Below are positions 45,761 to 58,636 of a DNA stretch of 64,000 nucleotides, one piece after another. The notes under the pieces are model-generated. The model saw nothing but the letters and a program-made list of their open reading frames with translations. It ran no database searches and was not told where the DNA came from. The DNA comes from Ruania albidiflava DSM 18029 (GTDB lineage: Bacteria; Actinomycetota; Actinomycetes; Actinomycetales; Beutenbergiaceae), in assembly GCF_000421225.1 (NCBI RefSeq), contig NZ_ATWL01000008.1:62001-126000 (forward strand), read 5' to 3'. How positions within the stretch are numbered: position 1 is the first letter of the stretch; each line of letters opens with the position of its first letter. Position numbers and translations under genes: made by a program.

Positions 45761-47389
45761 ATGGCTGAACTGACGATCAAGCCCGAGGAGATCCGGGCGG
45801 CGCTGGACAGCTTCGTGAACTCCTACGAGCCGGCGACCAGCGCGGCCGAGGAGGTCGGCACAGTCACCCTGGCCGCTGACGGCATCGCCGAGGTCGAGGG
45901 TCTGCCGGGCGTGATGGCCAACGAGCTGCTCCGGTTCGAGGACGACACGCTCGGCCTCGCGCTGAACCTGGACGTACGCTCCGTGGGTGTGGTGGTCCTC
46001 GGTGACTTCAGCGGGATCGAGCAGGGGCAGAGCGTGCGCCGCACCGGCGAGGTGCTCTCCGTCCCGGTGGGCGACGGCTACCTGGGCCGCGTCGTCGACC
46101 CGCTCGGCAACCCGGTCGACGGGCTCGGTGAGATCGAGACCGAGGGGCGACGCGCCCTGGAGCTGCAGGCTGCTGGTGTGATGCAGCGCAAGAGCGTGCA
46201 CGAGCCGCTGCAGACCGGGCAGAAGTCCATCGACGCGATGATCCCGATCGGTCGTGGCCAGCGGCAGCTGATCATCGGTGACCGACAGACCGGTAAGACC
46301 GCGATCGCGTTGGACACGATCATCAACCAGAAGGCGAACTGGGAGACCGGCGACCCGGACCAGCAGGTGCGCTGCATCTACGTGGCCGTCGGGCAGAAGG
46401 GCTCCACGATCGCCTCGGTGCGCGGCGCCCTGGAGGACGCCGGCGCGCTGGAGTACACCACCATCGTGGCCGCCCCGGCCTCGGACGCCGCCGGCTTCAA
46501 GTACATCGCCCCGTACACCGGCAGCGCTATCGGGCAGCACTGGATGTACCAGGGCAAGCATGTGCTGATCGTCTTCGACGACCTGTCCAAGCAGGCCGAG
46601 GCCTACCGTGCGGTCTCCCTGCTGCTGCGCCGCCCGCCGGGCCGTGAGGCCTACCCCGGTGACGTGTTCTACCTGCACTCCCGGTTGCTGGAGCGCTGCG
46701 CGAAGCTCTCCGACGACCTGGGTGCCGGCTCGATGACCGGTCTCCCGATCATCGAGACCAAGGCGAACGACGTGTCCGCCTACATCCCGACCAACGTCAT
46801 CTCCATCACCGACGGGCAGATCTTCCTGCAGTCGGACCTGTTCAACGCCGGCCAGCGGCCCGCCGTCGACGTGGGTATCTCGGTCTCCCGCGTGGGTGGC
46901 GACGCACAGATCAAGGCGATGAAGAAGGTCTCCGGCACACTGAAGATCGACCTGGCCCAGTACCGGTCGCTGGAGGCGTTCGCGATGTTCGCCTCCGACC
47001 TGGACCCGGCCTCCCGCCGCCAGCTCACCCGTGGTGCCCGGCTGATGGAGCTGCTCAAGCAGCCGCAGTACAGCCCGTACGACGTGGAGGACCAGGTGGT
47101 CTCCATCTGGGCCGGCACCAACGGCTACTTCGACGATGTCGACCTGTCCGACGTGCGCCGGTTCGAGCGCGAGCTGCTGGACTACGTGCGCCGGAACACC
47201 GACGTGGTCTCCCAGATCTCCTCGACCGGCAAGTTCGAGGACGAGACGGAGCAGGCACTGCGCTCCGCGGTGGAGAAGTTCCGGGAGACGTTCCTGGCCT
47301 CCGAGGGGGCGGAGCCGCCGAGCGACGTCGCCTCCGGTGAGGACGTCGACATCGAGCAGGAGCAGATCGTCCGGCAGAAGCGGGGCTGA
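45761..47389 (+). CDS. atpA: F1Fo ATP synthase subunit alpha
   Basis: This 542-residue regulatory nucleotide-binding F1 subunit has a beta-barrel domain (about 25-95), Walker A G-D-R-Q-T-G-K-T near residue 175, the arginine finger region (S-V-S-R-V-G-G-D) near 380 and an acidic C-terminal extension (about 515-542) typical of actinobacteria, where it suppresses ATP hydrolysis in mycobacteria. The ATG follows AAGGAGAAGGA. It lies 58 bases after atpH. Confidence 0.97.
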   Translation: MAELTIKPEEIRAALDSFVNSYEPATSAAEEVGTVTLAADGIAEVEGLPGVMANELLRFEDDTLGLALNLDVRSVGVVVLGDFSGIEQGQSVRRTGEVLSVPVGDGYLGRVVDPLGNPVDGLGEIETEGRRALELQAAGVMQRKSVHEPLQTGQKSIDAMIPIGRGQRQLIIGDRQTGKTAIALDTIINQKANWETGDPDQQVRCIYVAVGQKGSTIASVRGALEDAGALEYTTIVAAPASDAAGFKYIAPYTGSAIGQHWMYQGKHVLIVFDDLSKQAEAYRAVSLLLRRPPGREAYPGDVFYLHSRLLERCAKLSDDLGAGSMTGLPIIETKANDVSAYIPTNVISITDGQIFLQSDLFNAGQRPAVDVGISVSRVGGDAQIKAMKKVSGTLKIDLAQYRSLEAFAMFASDLDPASRRQLTRGARLMELLKQPQYSPYDVEDQVVSIWAGTNGYFDDVDLSDVRRFERELLDYVRRNTDVVSQISSTGKFEDETEQALRSAVEKFRETFLASEGAEPPSDVASGEDVDIEQEQIVRQKRG

Positions 47390-47392
47390 GGT

Positions 47393-49775
<2,383 letters not shown>

Positions 49776-49848
49776 GCCGACCAGGCTGCGCCGGGAGGTC
49801 CTGGCGCAGCCGGTCCGCACACTGAACGAGCAAGGAGAAGGAGGCGGC

Positions 49849-50133
49849 GTGCCGCTGAACGTGGAGATGGTCTCCGCCGACCGCACGGTCTGGTCCGGGG
49901 AGGCGCTGAGCGTCGCTGCGCCCGCTGCCGACGGCGACATGGGCGTGCTGCCCGGTCACCAGCCCGTGCTCGCCGTGCTGCGCCCCGGTGCCGTCCGGGT
50001 GCGTCCGCTCGAGGGAGGCCAGACCGTAGAGCTCGAGGTCAGCGGTGGCTTCCTCTCGGTCGACCAGGACGAGATCACCATCGTTGTCGACCCCACCACT
50101 GCGGAGGCCGCGGCCGACACGCAGGAGAGCTGA
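49849..50133 (+). CDS. atpC: F1Fo ATP synthase subunit epsilon
   Basis: The 94-residue protein is mostly the N-terminal beta-sandwich domain (G-D-M-G-V-L-P-G-H near residue 30, G-G-F-L-S-V near 68). The C-terminal helical hairpin that inhibits the enzyme in E. coli is nearly absent, as in several actinobacteria. The GTG start follows AAGGAGAAGGAGG. It closes the complete atpBEFHAGDC operon. Confidence 0.94.
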   Translation: MPLNVEMVSADRTVWSGEALSVAAPAADGDMGVLPGHQPVLAVLRPGAVRVRPLEGGQTVELEVSGGFLSVDQDEITIVVDPTTAEAAADTQES

Positions 50134-50141
50134 GGGCGCCG

Positions 50142-50552
50142 GTGCCGGGAGCGTGGAGCGTGCTCATCGTGGTGGCGGTCGTCGCCGTGGGACTCCTCGT
50201 GCTGTTCTTCTGGCGTCTGCGCACGCTCAGCCACCGGGTCGGCTCCTTCGAGTGCGCGCTGTTCGAGGGCAAGCGCTGGGCCTCCGGTATCGTCACCTAC
50301 ACCCGGGACCACCTCGACTTCTACGAGGTGGTCTCGCTGTCGTTGCGGCCCTCACGGCGGTGGGCCCGGCGGGAGATGGACATCCTCGCTCGGGAACGAC
50401 CGGTCGACGACGGTCCCGGAGCACTGGCCGAGGCCCGGTGCAGCTATGCGGGCACCGAGTTCCAGATCGCGGCCGAGGACGGTGCCTTGGACGGGTTGCG
50501 GTCCTGGCTGGAAGCAGCGCCACCAGACCCCAGCACCTCGCGGATCGTGTGA
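50142..50552 (+). CDS. DUF2550 family membrane-anchored protein
   Basis: The 136-residue protein has one N-terminal helix (about residues 4-25) followed by a basic, beta-rich cytoplasmic domain with F-E-C-A-L and W-A-S-G-I-V-T-Y near residues 36-52. This family of unknown function sits between atpC and nucS in mycobacteria (Rv1312) and many other actinobacteria, as here. The gene starts eight bases after atpC. Confidence 0.88.
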   Translation: MPGAWSVLIVVAVVAVGLLVLFFWRLRTLSHRVGSFECALFEGKRWASGIVTYTRDHLDFYEVVSLSLRPSRRWARREMDILARERPVDDGPGALAEARCSYAGTEFQIAAEDGALDGLRSWLEAAPPDPSTSRIV

Positions 50553-50604
50553 GCAGACCGCCGGCCGGGTACCGGGTCGGCCCTCCCAGCAGGAAGGAGC
50601 AGCG

Positions 50605-51300
50605 ATGCGGCTCGTCATCGCCGAGTGCGCCGTCGACTACAGCGGACGCCTCAGCGCGCACCTGCCACTGGCTCGGCGGGTGCTGATGCTCAAGTCCGAC
50701 GGCTCGGTGCTGGTGCACTCCGACGGCGGCTCCTACAAGCCGCTGAACTGGATGAGCCCACCGTGCGTGCTGAGGGAGAGCGAGCCAACCGACGCCCAGC
50801 GTGAGGTCGGGGTGCAGGCAGTATGGACCGTGGCCAGCACGAAGACCGATGACCAGCTGGTGGTGTCCATCTATGACCTGATCGACGACCACAGCTACGA
50901 GCTCGGCGTGGATCCTGGTCTGGTCAAGGACGGGGTGGAGGCACACCTGCAGAAGCTGCTCGCCGAGCAGATCGACCTGCTCGGGGACGGTCACTCGTTG
51001 GTCCGCCGCGAGTATCCCACGGCGATCGGGCCGGTGGACATCCTCGCCCGCACCGGCGAGGGAACGGCTGTGGCGGTGGAGATCAAGCGCCGTGGCGACA
51101 TCGACGGTGTGGAGCAGCTCACCCGGTACCTGGACCTGCTGAACCGCGACCCGCTGCTGGCACCGGTGAGCGGAGTGTTCGCTGCCCAGGAGATCAAACC
51201 ACAGGCCCGGGTGCTGGCCACCGACCGTGGGATCCGATGCCTGGTGCTGGACTACGACGCCATGCGCGGGCTCGATGATGTCGACTCCCGCCTGTTCTGA
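50605..51300 (+). CDS. nucS: Endonuclease NucS
   Basis: The 231-residue mismatch-specific endonuclease (EndoMS) performs non-canonical mismatch repair in actinobacteria and archaea. The N-terminal DNA-binding half starts M-R-L-V-I-A-E-C. The RecB-like nuclease core has G-P-V-D-I-L-A-R near residue 150 and V-A-V-E-I-K-R-R near 165, then Q-L-T-R-Y-L. The C-terminus ends D-D-V-D-S-R-L-F, resembling the clamp-interacting tail of the family. The ATG follows AGGAAGGAG. Confidence 0.96.
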   Translation: MRLVIAECAVDYSGRLSAHLPLARRVLMLKSDGSVLVHSDGGSYKPLNWMSPPCVLRESEPTDAQREVGVQAVWTVASTKTDDQLVVSIYDLIDDHSYELGVDPGLVKDGVEAHLQKLLAEQIDLLGDGHSLVRREYPTAIGPVDILARTGEGTAVAVEIKRRGDIDGVEQLTRYLDLLNRDPLLAPVSGVFAAQEIKPQARVLATDRGIRCLVLDYDAMRGLDDVDSRLF

Positions 51301-51324
51301 CCCGCTGCAGGAGAGGATGCCCAG

Positions 51325-52536
51325 ATGCCTCAGCTCGTCCGTGGCCGCGTGATCACCCCGGAGGCGCAGATCGATGACGGGGTGGTGGTCTGTGACGAGG
51401 GGCTGATCGCCTGGGTCGGCTCAGCAGCGGCACTGCCCACCACCTGGTCCGGTGAGCTGCCGGAGCCGGCGCCGGAACAGCTCCTGCTGCCCGGGCTGGT
51501 GGACGTGCACAACCACGGTGGCGGGGGAGCGAGCTTCCCGGATGCCGACAACCGGGCGCAGGCCGAGCAGGCGGTCGCCGAGCACCGGCGGCACGGCACC
51601 ACCCGGATGCTCGCCTCCCTGGTCACCGCGTCCGAGGAGGTGCTGCTGGACCGGGCGCAGCTGCTCGCCGGACTCGTCGATGCCGGCGAGGTCGAGGGGG
51701 TGCACGCGGAGGGGCCGTTCCTGGCTGCGGCTCGGTGCGGTGCGCAGAACCCCGCATTCCTGCGCGACGGCGATCCCGCCTTGGTCTCCGCTCTCGCCGA
51801 GGTCCTCGGCGGGCGTCTGGTCACGATGACCGTGGCCCCGGACGTCCCCGGTGCGGCAGCGGTCATCGAGGCGCTCGTCGGCGCTGGTTCCCTACCGTCC
51901 TACGGGCACACGGACGCAGCTGCAGAGGTGATGCGCGGCGCGGTGCACCGTGGTCGGGACCTGATGGACGGTTCCGGGCGGCGGGCCACTGTGACGCACC
52001 TGTGCAACGGGATGCCTCCGATGCACCACCGCGCTCCCGGGCCCGTCCCGGTGGCCTTGGCGGCGGCCGCAGCCGGGGACGTGGTCATCGAGCTGGTGGC
52101 CGACGGGGTGCACCTGCACCCGGAGCTGGTGCGCGACATCTTCACCCTGGTGGGGGCACAGAACATCGCGCTGGTCACCGACGCGATGGCCGCCGCCGGG
52201 ATGAGCGATGGTCGCTACCGGTTGGGCAGCCTGGACGTGGAGGTCGCCGGTGGTGTCGCCCGGTTGGCCGACGGTGGCTCGATCGCCGGCGGTACTGCGC
52301 ACCTGGTGGACGTGGTGCGCACCACGGTCGCCGGTGGTGTGGACCTGGTGGCAGCGGTCCGGTCCGCCTCGCTCACTCCGGCCGAGGTGATCGCCCCGGT
52401 GGTCGACGGGGCACCGTTCGGGGCGCTGCGCACCGGCTACCGGGCGGACGTGCTGGTCACCGACGCCGACCTGCGGGTGCAGGCCGTGTGGCGGGACGGG
52501 CAGCCGGTCGAGGGTGCCGGCCAGCCGGTCGCCTGA
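51325..52536 (+). CDS. nagA: N-acetylglucosamine-6-phosphate deacetylase
   Basis: The 403-residue amidohydrolase-superfamily enzyme removes acetate from GlcNAc-6-phosphate during amino-sugar recycling. Metal and catalytic residues are present: D-V-H-N-H-G-G near residue 58, H-A-E-G-P-F near 128, G-H-T-D-A near 195, H-L-C-N-G-M near 217 and the catalytic Asp in V-T-D-A-M-A-A near 285. It follows nucS by 24 bases and converges on the enolase-family gene with only four bases between stops. No nagB lies beside it. Confidence 0.93.
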   Translation: MPQLVRGRVITPEAQIDDGVVVCDEGLIAWVGSAAALPTTWSGELPEPAPEQLLLPGLVDVHNHGGGGASFPDADNRAQAEQAVAEHRRHGTTRMLASLVTASEEVLLDRAQLLAGLVDAGEVEGVHAEGPFLAAARCGAQNPAFLRDGDPALVSALAEVLGGRLVTMTVAPDVPGAAAVIEALVGAGSLPSYGHTDAAAEVMRGAVHRGRDLMDGSGRRATVTHLCNGMPPMHHRAPGPVPVALAAAAAGDVVIELVADGVHLHPELVRDIFTLVGAQNIALVTDAMAAAGMSDGRYRLGSLDVEVAGGVARLADGGSIAGGTAHLVDVVRTTVAGGVDLVAAVRSASLTPAEVIAPVVDGAPFGALRTGYRADVLVTDADLRVQAVWRDGQPVEGAGQPVA

Positions 52537-52540
52537 GCAG

Positions 52541-53668
52541 TCAGCGCACCCGGTAGGTCTCCAGGTCCGCCGCCCGGAGCGTGAGCCCGTGCCCCGGGGC
52601 GGTCCGGTCCGGAGTGATCGCACCACCGCCCGGATCCAGCACTCCGTCGAAGGCGAGGTTCTCGATCCGGACATGGTCGTGGAACCACTCCAGGTGCCGC
52701 AGGTTCGGGGTGGCCGCGGCCACCGGGGCGTGCAGGTGCGGGGCGCAGTGGCCGGAGACGGTCAGCTCGTGCGCCTGCGCCACGGCCGCAGCACGGAGCC
52801 ACTCGGTGTACCCGCCGCACCGGGTGGCGTCCACCTGCAGGCAGTCCACCGCCCGGGCGGCACACATGCGCTGGAAGTAGCCCACGTCGCTGCCGTACTC
52901 CCCGGCGGTCACGTCCGCGGTCACCTGCTCGCGCACCAGGTGCAGACCGGGCAGGTCGCCGGAGCTGACCGGTTCCTCCAGCCAGGTCACGTTGGCTTCG
53001 GCCGCTGCGTGGGCCAGGCGGATCGCGTGCTTGGCGGAGTAGGCACCGTTGGCGTCGGTGAACAGCTCCGCCTGTGGGCCGATAGCCTCCCGGGCCCGGT
53101 GGATGCGCTGCAGGTCCCGGTCGGTCCGGGTGCCGCGGTCCTGGCCGATCTTGATCTTCACCCGCGGGATCTGCTGACCTGCCACCCAGGAGGTCAGCTG
53201 CTGGACCATCCGCGCGTCGTCATAGCTGGTGAAGCCGCCGCTGCCGTAGACCTGGACCTGCTCACCCGCGGCGCCGAACAGGTCGACCAGGCTCAGCCCG
53301 AGCAGGCGGGCCTTGAGGTCCCACAGCGCCACGTCCACAGCGGAGATCGCATACCCGGCCACCCCAGCGCGGGTGGCGTTCCGCACCGCGCGCACCATCT
53401 GCTCCCAGGTGCCCGGTACCGCCAGCGCGTCGCGACCTTCCACCACGGCGCGCAGCGTGCCGGAGACCAGGTCCGCGCAGGCCGGCGGGCCGTAGGTCCA
53501 GCCCAGGCCGACCCGACCGGCGGCCTCGGCCTGGACCACCACCATCGTGGTCGCCTGCCAGGCGAGGGTGCCGTCCGCCTCCGGTGCATCGGTCGGGATG
53601 GTGTAGGCGCGGGCGGACAGCGCCTCGATCACCGGACCACCGGCCGGGCCGTCGACCGGGGCGCTCAC
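52541..53668 (-). CDS. Enolase-superfamily (mandelate racemase/muconate lactonising) enzyme
   Basis: In this 375-residue protein the barrel carries K-I-K-I-G near residue 168, the first metal Asp in F-T-D-A-N-G-A near 198, Glu in L-E-E-P near 225, Glu in T-A-G-E-Y-G near 249, and a histidine in S-G-H-C-A-P near 300, the arrangement of acid-sugar dehydratases and racemases that remove the alpha proton of a carboxylate. The substrate is not predictable by eye. The GTG overlaps the stop of the TPP enzyme gene (GTGA), so it is the last gene of the operon. Confidence 0.87.
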   Translation of the reverse strand: MSAPVDGPAGGPVIEALSARAYTIPTDAPEADGTLAWQATTMVVVQAEAAGRVGLGWTYGPPACADLVSGTLRAVVEGRDALAVPGTWEQMVRAVRNATRAGVAGYAISAVDVALWDLKARLLGLSLVDLFGAAGEQVQVYGSGGFTSYDDARMVQQLTSWVAGQQIPRVKIKIGQDRGTRTDRDLQRIHRAREAIGPQAELFTDANGAYSAKHAIRLAHAAAEANVTWLEEPVSSGDLPGLHLVREQVTADVTAGEYGSDVGYFQRMCAARAVDCLQVDATRCGGYTEWLRAAAVAQAHELTVSGHCAPHLHAPVAAATPNLRHLEWFHDHVRIENLAFDGVLDPGGGAITPDRTAPGHGLTLRAADLETYRVR

Positions 53669-55461
53669 TTGTCGGAGCCGAGCCCGGGGATGAACTCCTG
53701 GGCCTTGGTCTTCACTCCCTGCTTGATCACACCCCACCGGTCCGGGTCCCCTGCGATCATGGACTTGGCCGACTTCACCGCCTGGTCCAGGGTGGCGTGC
53801 GGCGGGATCGGCGGGAAGTTCGGGTCGCAGTGCACGTCCAGCACCACCGGCCTGTCCGCCGACAGCGCAAAGTCCCAGGCTTCGCCCAGCTCCTCCGCAC
53901 TGGTCACCGTGCGGGCACCGAGGCCCAGGCTCTGTGCCCAGCCCGCATAGTCCACATCCGGCAGCTGCTGGGACTCCAGGAACTTCGGCGAGCCGGACAT
54001 CGCGCGCATCTCCCAGGTGACCTGGTTCAGGTCGTTGTTGTGCAGCACGCAGACCACCAGGCGCGGGTCGGTCCACTCCCGCTGGTAGCGCTTGATCGTG
54101 ATCAGCTCGGCGAGGCCGTTCATCTGCATCGCCCCGTCGCCGACCATCGCGATCGCCGGGCGGTCCGGGTGGGCGAACTTCGCGCCGATCGCGTAAGGCA
54201 CCCCCGGGCCCATCGTGGCCAGCGTGCCGGAGAGCGAGCCGCGCATCCCGGTCCTGAAGCGCAGGTGCCGGGCGTACCAGTTCGCCGAGGACCCGGAGTC
54301 GGCCGAGACGATCACGTCCTCGGGCAGCCGGGCGGAGAGCTCGGTGAAGATCCGCATCGGGTTCACCGGGTCACCCTCGACGTGCGCCTGCTCGTCCATC
54401 GTGTGCCACCAGTCGGCCACGTCCTTCTCGATCTTCTCCCGCCACGAGCTGTCCTCGCGGGCCTCCAGGTGGCCGACCAGGGCCCGCAGCGTGGTCGCCG
54501 CATCGCCGACCAGGTTCACCTCAGTGGGGTAGCGCATCCCGATGAACTTGGCGTCGATGTCGATCTCCACCGCCCGTGCCTGGTCGAACTCGGGCAGGAA
54601 CTGCGAGTACGGGAAGCTCGACCCGACGATCAGCAGCGTGTCGGCCTCGCGCATCATCTCGTAGCTGGGCCAGGTGCCGAGCAGCCCGATCGCCCCGGTG
54701 ACGAACGGCAGGTCGTCGGGCAGCACATCCTTGCCGAGCAGCGCCTTGGCGACCCCGGCACCGAGCCGGTCGGCCACCTCGATGACCTCCTGGCGCGCAT
54801 CGCGGGCCCCCTGACCGACGAGCATCGCCACCTTCTCCCCAGCGTTCAGCACCTCGGCAGCGCGGCGGATCGCCTCGTCGTCCGGCACGGTGGTCGGCCA
54901 CTCCGCCCCCATCGAGGAGGGCACCATCTTGAACGCGTGCTGCGGCGGGCTGTACTCCAGCTCCTGCACGTCTGCCGGAACGATCAGCGCCGTCACGGTC
55001 CGTTCGGACATCGCCACCCGCATCGCGCGGTCCAGTACGTTCGGCAGCTGCTCCGGGGTGTTCACCGTCTGCACGTAGGCACTGGCGACGTCCTTGTACA
55101 AGGTGTGCAGGTCCACCTCCTGCTGGTAGGAGCCACCCATCGCCGTCCGGTTCGTCTGACCGACGATCGCCACCACCGGCTGATGGTCCAGCTTGGCGTC
55201 GTAGAGGCCGTTCAGCAGGTGGATCGCTCCCGGACCGGAGGTGGCCACGCACACCCCGGGCCGACCGCTGAACTTGGCGTACCCGCAGGCCTCGAAAGCA
55301 GCCATCTCCTCGTGCCGCGCCTCGATGAACCTCGGGTCGTTGCCGGCCTGGTACCAGGAGGCCATCAGGGGGTTGATCCCGTCACCGGAGTACCCGAAGA
55401 CCTTCTGCACCCCCCACTCGCGCAGCCGGTGCAGCAGGTAGTCGCCTACGTTCTGTGCCAT
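53665..55461 (-). CDS. PoxB-like thiamine diphosphate-dependent enzyme
   Basis: This 598-residue protein has the three TPP-enzyme domains: Pyr domain with catalytic Glu in A-R-H-E-E-M-A-A-F near residue 50, central domain, and PP domain with M-V-G-D-G-A-M-Q-M-N-G ... H-N-N-D near 425-470. Similarity is closest in pattern to pyruvate oxidases/dehydrogenases (PoxB) rather than acetolactate synthase, suggesting oxidative decarboxylation of pyruvate or a related 2-oxo acid. The ATG follows GGAAGGA. It lies 52 bases after the interrupted FAD/Fe-S oxidase, whose product could be a 2-oxo acid. Confidence 0.85.
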   Translation of the reverse strand: MAQNVGDYLLHRLREWGVQKVFGYSGDGINPLMASWYQAGNDPRFIEARHEEMAAFEACGYAKFSGRPGVCVATSGPGAIHLLNGLYDAKLDHQPVVAIVGQTNRTAMGGSYQQEVDLHTLYKDVASAYVQTVNTPEQLPNVLDRAMRVAMSERTVTALIVPADVQELEYSPPQHAFKMVPSSMGAEWPTTVPDDEAIRRAAEVLNAGEKVAMLVGQGARDARQEVIEVADRLGAGVAKALLGKDVLPDDLPFVTGAIGLLGTWPSYEMMREADTLLIVGSSFPYSQFLPEFDQARAVEIDIDAKFIGMRYPTEVNLVGDAATTLRALVGHLEAREDSSWREKIEKDVADWWHTMDEQAHVEGDPVNPMRIFTELSARLPEDVIVSADSGSSANWYARHLRFRTGMRGSLSGTLATMGPGVPYAIGAKFAHPDRPAIAMVGDGAMQMNGLAELITIKRYQREWTDPRLVVCVLHNNDLNQVTWEMRAMSGSPKFLESQQLPDVDYAGWAQSLGLGARTVTSAEELGEAWDFALSADRPVVLDVHCDPNFPPIPPHATLDQAVKSAKSMIAGDPDRWGVIKQGVKTKAQEFIPGLGSDK

Positions 55462-55513
55462 CGTCCGTTCCTTCCAGCTCGTGTGCCTGTCGGTCCCTGG
55501 AGTGCTCTGTCGA

Positions 55514-58500
55514 TCAGCTGCGGCCACGCAGCAGGCTGCGGGTCGCTCCCGCGATCCCCAGCAGCGTCCCGGCAGCCAGCAGCCCTGCCCCGGCCAGGGC
55601 GGCGTACCGGGCCGGCGCCCCCGGTACCGGCGGCCGGCTCGGCAGGTGCCCCCCTGCGGCAGGTGCGCTGCTGCTAGCCGGGGAGGTCCCGCCGTCGAGA
55701 CGGGCCGCGAGCAGCTCGGCCAGGTGCAGCCCCTCCCGACCGCCGCTGTCGAGCTCGTGGATCTGGGTGCGGCAGGAGAACCCGTCAGCGAGCACAGCGG
55801 TGTCCGGGTCCGCCGCCCGCAGCCGGGGCAGCAGCACCTGCTCGGCGCACGCCTCGCTCACCTCACCGTGCCCGGCGGTGAACCCGAAGTTCCCGGCCAG
55901 CCCGCAGCAGCCGGAGTCCAGCGCCTCGGCGTCCACCCCGGCGGCCTGCAGGAGGCGGGTGTCGGCGTCGAAGCCCATGATCGCGTGCTGGTGGCAGTGC
56001 ACCTGCGCCAGCGCACGGGTGGTGCCGGCGTCGTCGAGACGAGGGGGCCGCCAGCCGGGGGAGTGGTCCATCAGCAGCTCGGCGAGCGTGACGGTCGCCT
56101 GCTGCAGCCGGAGCACGTCCTGGTCACCGGCGAGCAGGTCCGGTGCGTCGCTGCGGAACACGGCGGTACAGCTCGGCTCCAGACCGACCACGTACCCGCC
56201 GCGCTGCACGTGCTCGGCAAGCATCTGGGTGGTGCGGGACAGCACCCGGCGCGCGGTGGTCAGCTGCCCGGTGGAGATCCAGGTCAGACCGCAGCACAGC
56301 GGCTCGGTCGGGATGCGCACCTGCCAGCCGGCGTCCTCCAGCAGCTCCACCGCCGCCTGGCCGACGCTGGGGTGGAAGGTGTTGGTGAACGTGTCCGGCC
56401 AGAGCAGCACCTCACCACGCTCACCGCTGCCAAGGGGGCCGCGGCCGGCCCACCACTGCTGCAACGTGGGGCGTGCGAACACCGGGATCTCCCGGCGCTC
56501 CAGCCCGGCCGCTGCCGGGATCACCTCCCGCAGCACCGGTGCGTGGCTGATCGCGTTCACCACCGGTGCGGCACGCAGCCGGGAGACCGCCCGGGCGGCC
56601 ACCGGCAACCAGCCGAGCGCGTAGTCCGCACGCGGGCGCAGCCGGCCGGCGTAGTGGTGGGCGAGGAACTCGGCCTTGTAGGTGGCCATGTCCACGTCCG
56701 CCGGGCAGTCGGTCTTGCACCCCTTGCAGGCCAGGCACAGGTCCAGGGCGTCGCGCACCTCCGTGGAGCGCCAGCCGTCCGTGATCCTGCCGTCGGAGTG
56801 CCCGTTCATCATCTCGAACAGCAGCCGGGCACGTCCCCGGGTGGAGTGCTCCTCCTCCCCGGTGACCTGGTAGGAGGGGCACATCACCTGCCCGCCCTGA
56901 GGGGTCGAGACGCGGCAGTTGCCCACCCCCACGCACCGGGAGGCGGCGCTGACGAACGAGCCGCCGTCCTCCGGGTAGGCGAAGAACAGGTCCTGCGGTG
57001 CCCGCGGTGACCAGTGCGCACCGAGCCGGAGGTTCTCGTCCAGGTGGTAGGGGTGGACCACCTTGCCCGGGTTCATCAGGTTCTGCGGGTCGAAGATGTG
57101 CTTCAGCTCGCCGAAGGCGGCCATGATCGTCTCCCCGAACATCCGGGGGAGCAGCTCGCCGCGGCTCTGCCCGTCACCGTGCTCACCGGAGAACGAGCCG
57201 CCGTAGGAGGCCACCAGGTCGGCGGCCCGCTCCATGAACCGGCGGTAGGTGGCCACCCCGTCGGCGGTGAACAGGTCGAACGGGATCCGGGTGTGCACGC
57301 ACCCTTGGCCGAAGTGCCCGTACAGGCTGGGACCCGCCTCGGAGGCGTAGCCGAACTCCTCGTACAGCGCTCGCAGGTCGCGCAGGTAGTCGCCGAGCCG
57401 CTCCGGCGGCACTGCCGAGTCCTCCCAGCCCTCGAACGTGTCCCGGTGGCCCGGCTGGTGCGCGGTGGCGCCCAGACCGGCCTCGCGCACCGCCCAGAGC
57501 TCGTCCTCGCGCTCTGGGTCGTCGAAGGTCTTCGCATACGGCTCGTGCTCGGTGCCGTCCAGGTCCGCCAGCAGCTCCTGGGCGGCCCGGTCAGCCTCCT
57601 CGGTGCTCTCCCCACCGAACTGCACCAGCAGGTAGCCGGTGCCGCGGGGGAGCTCGCTGAGCGCTTCGGCGTTCATGTCCTTGACCTGCTCGTCGTGCAC
57701 CAGGTAGTGGTCCACACCCTCCAGCGCCACCGGCTCGTGCCGCAGGATCGTCGGGACGGCGTCCGCGGCCGTGGCGATGTCCGGGTACCCCAGGATGACC
57801 AGGGAGCGGGCCTGCAGCACCGGCACCAGCGTGAGCTCGGCGTGCAGCACGGTCACCAGGGTGGACTCGCTGCCCACCAGCGCACCGGCTACGTCGAAGC
57901 CGTGCTCGGGCAGCAGCGAGTCCAGGTTGTAGCCGGAGACCCGGCGCGGGATGTCCGGGTAGCGGGTGCGGATCTCCTCGGCGTAGTCGTCCCGCAGCCG
58001 GCGCAGCGAGCGGTAGATGGTGGCCCGCCGGTCGCCGTGCCGTTCGATCTCCCGGTACTCGGAGTCGCTGGTGCGCCCGCACTAGAACTGGGCGCCGTCG
58101 TAGGTGAGCACCTCCAGCGCCGCGATGTTGTCCACCACCTTGCCGGTGCGCTGGGCAGAAGCGCCGCAGGAGTTGTTGCCGATCATCCCACCGAGCGTGC
58201 AGCTGCGGTGCGTCGAGGGCTGCGGCCCGTACCGCAGGCCGGTGGAGGCGAGCTGCCGGTTCAGGTCGTCCAGCACGATCCCCGGCTCCACCACACAGGT
58301 CCGGTTCTCCTCGTCCACGCTGAGCAGCCGGTGGCAGTACTTCGTCCAGTCCAGCACCACGGCGGTGTTCGTGCACTGGCCGGCCAGGCTGGTCCCACCA
58401 CCGCGGGAGAGCACCGGTACCTGGTGCTCCCGGCAGACGGCGATGGCCTCGGCCGCCGCGGCCACGGTGCGCGGGACGACCACTGCGATCGGCACCTGCC

Positions 58501-58636
58501 GAAAGTTCGAGGCGTCGGTGGAGTACGCCGCTCGACTGCCGTCGTCGAACCGCACCTCACCATCGACCCGCTGGCGCAGGTCGCGCTCCAGGTCCTCCTG
58601 CGTCGTCCTTGTTGTGACACCGAGCGTGTCCGTCAA
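55514..58636 (-). pseudogene. FAD/Fe-S oxidase (D-lactate/glycolate dehydrogenase type) split by one amber codon
   Basis: This is a 1041-codon frame with a single in-frame TAG at codon 185 (58082-58084). Before it lies the start of an FAD-binding (PP-loop) domain (R-G-G-G-T-S-L-A-G-Q near residue 77, G-G-M-I-G-N-N-S-C-G near 150). After it, the same frame continues without another stop through the rest of the FAD domain, a 4Fe-4S region (C-L-A-C-K-G-C-K-T-D-C-P) and two C-C-G domains (C-C-G-L-T, C-C-G-L-A-G-N-F-G-F). Homologues oxidise D-lactate or 2-hydroxyglutarate. The expected residue at the TAG is probably Trp (TGG to TAG). The TTG start follows GGAGGTGG. A GTG at 57877 could restart a 787-residue piece lacking the nucleotide-binding loop. 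The C-terminus has an unusual Pro/Ser linker and a membrane helix. Confidence 0.85.

Noticed and set aside
58082-58084. Amber codon as pyrrolysine or another programmed amino acid
   Set aside because: No pylT/pylS or suppressor element is visible and the family is not known for it; a Trp-to-stop change is simpler.
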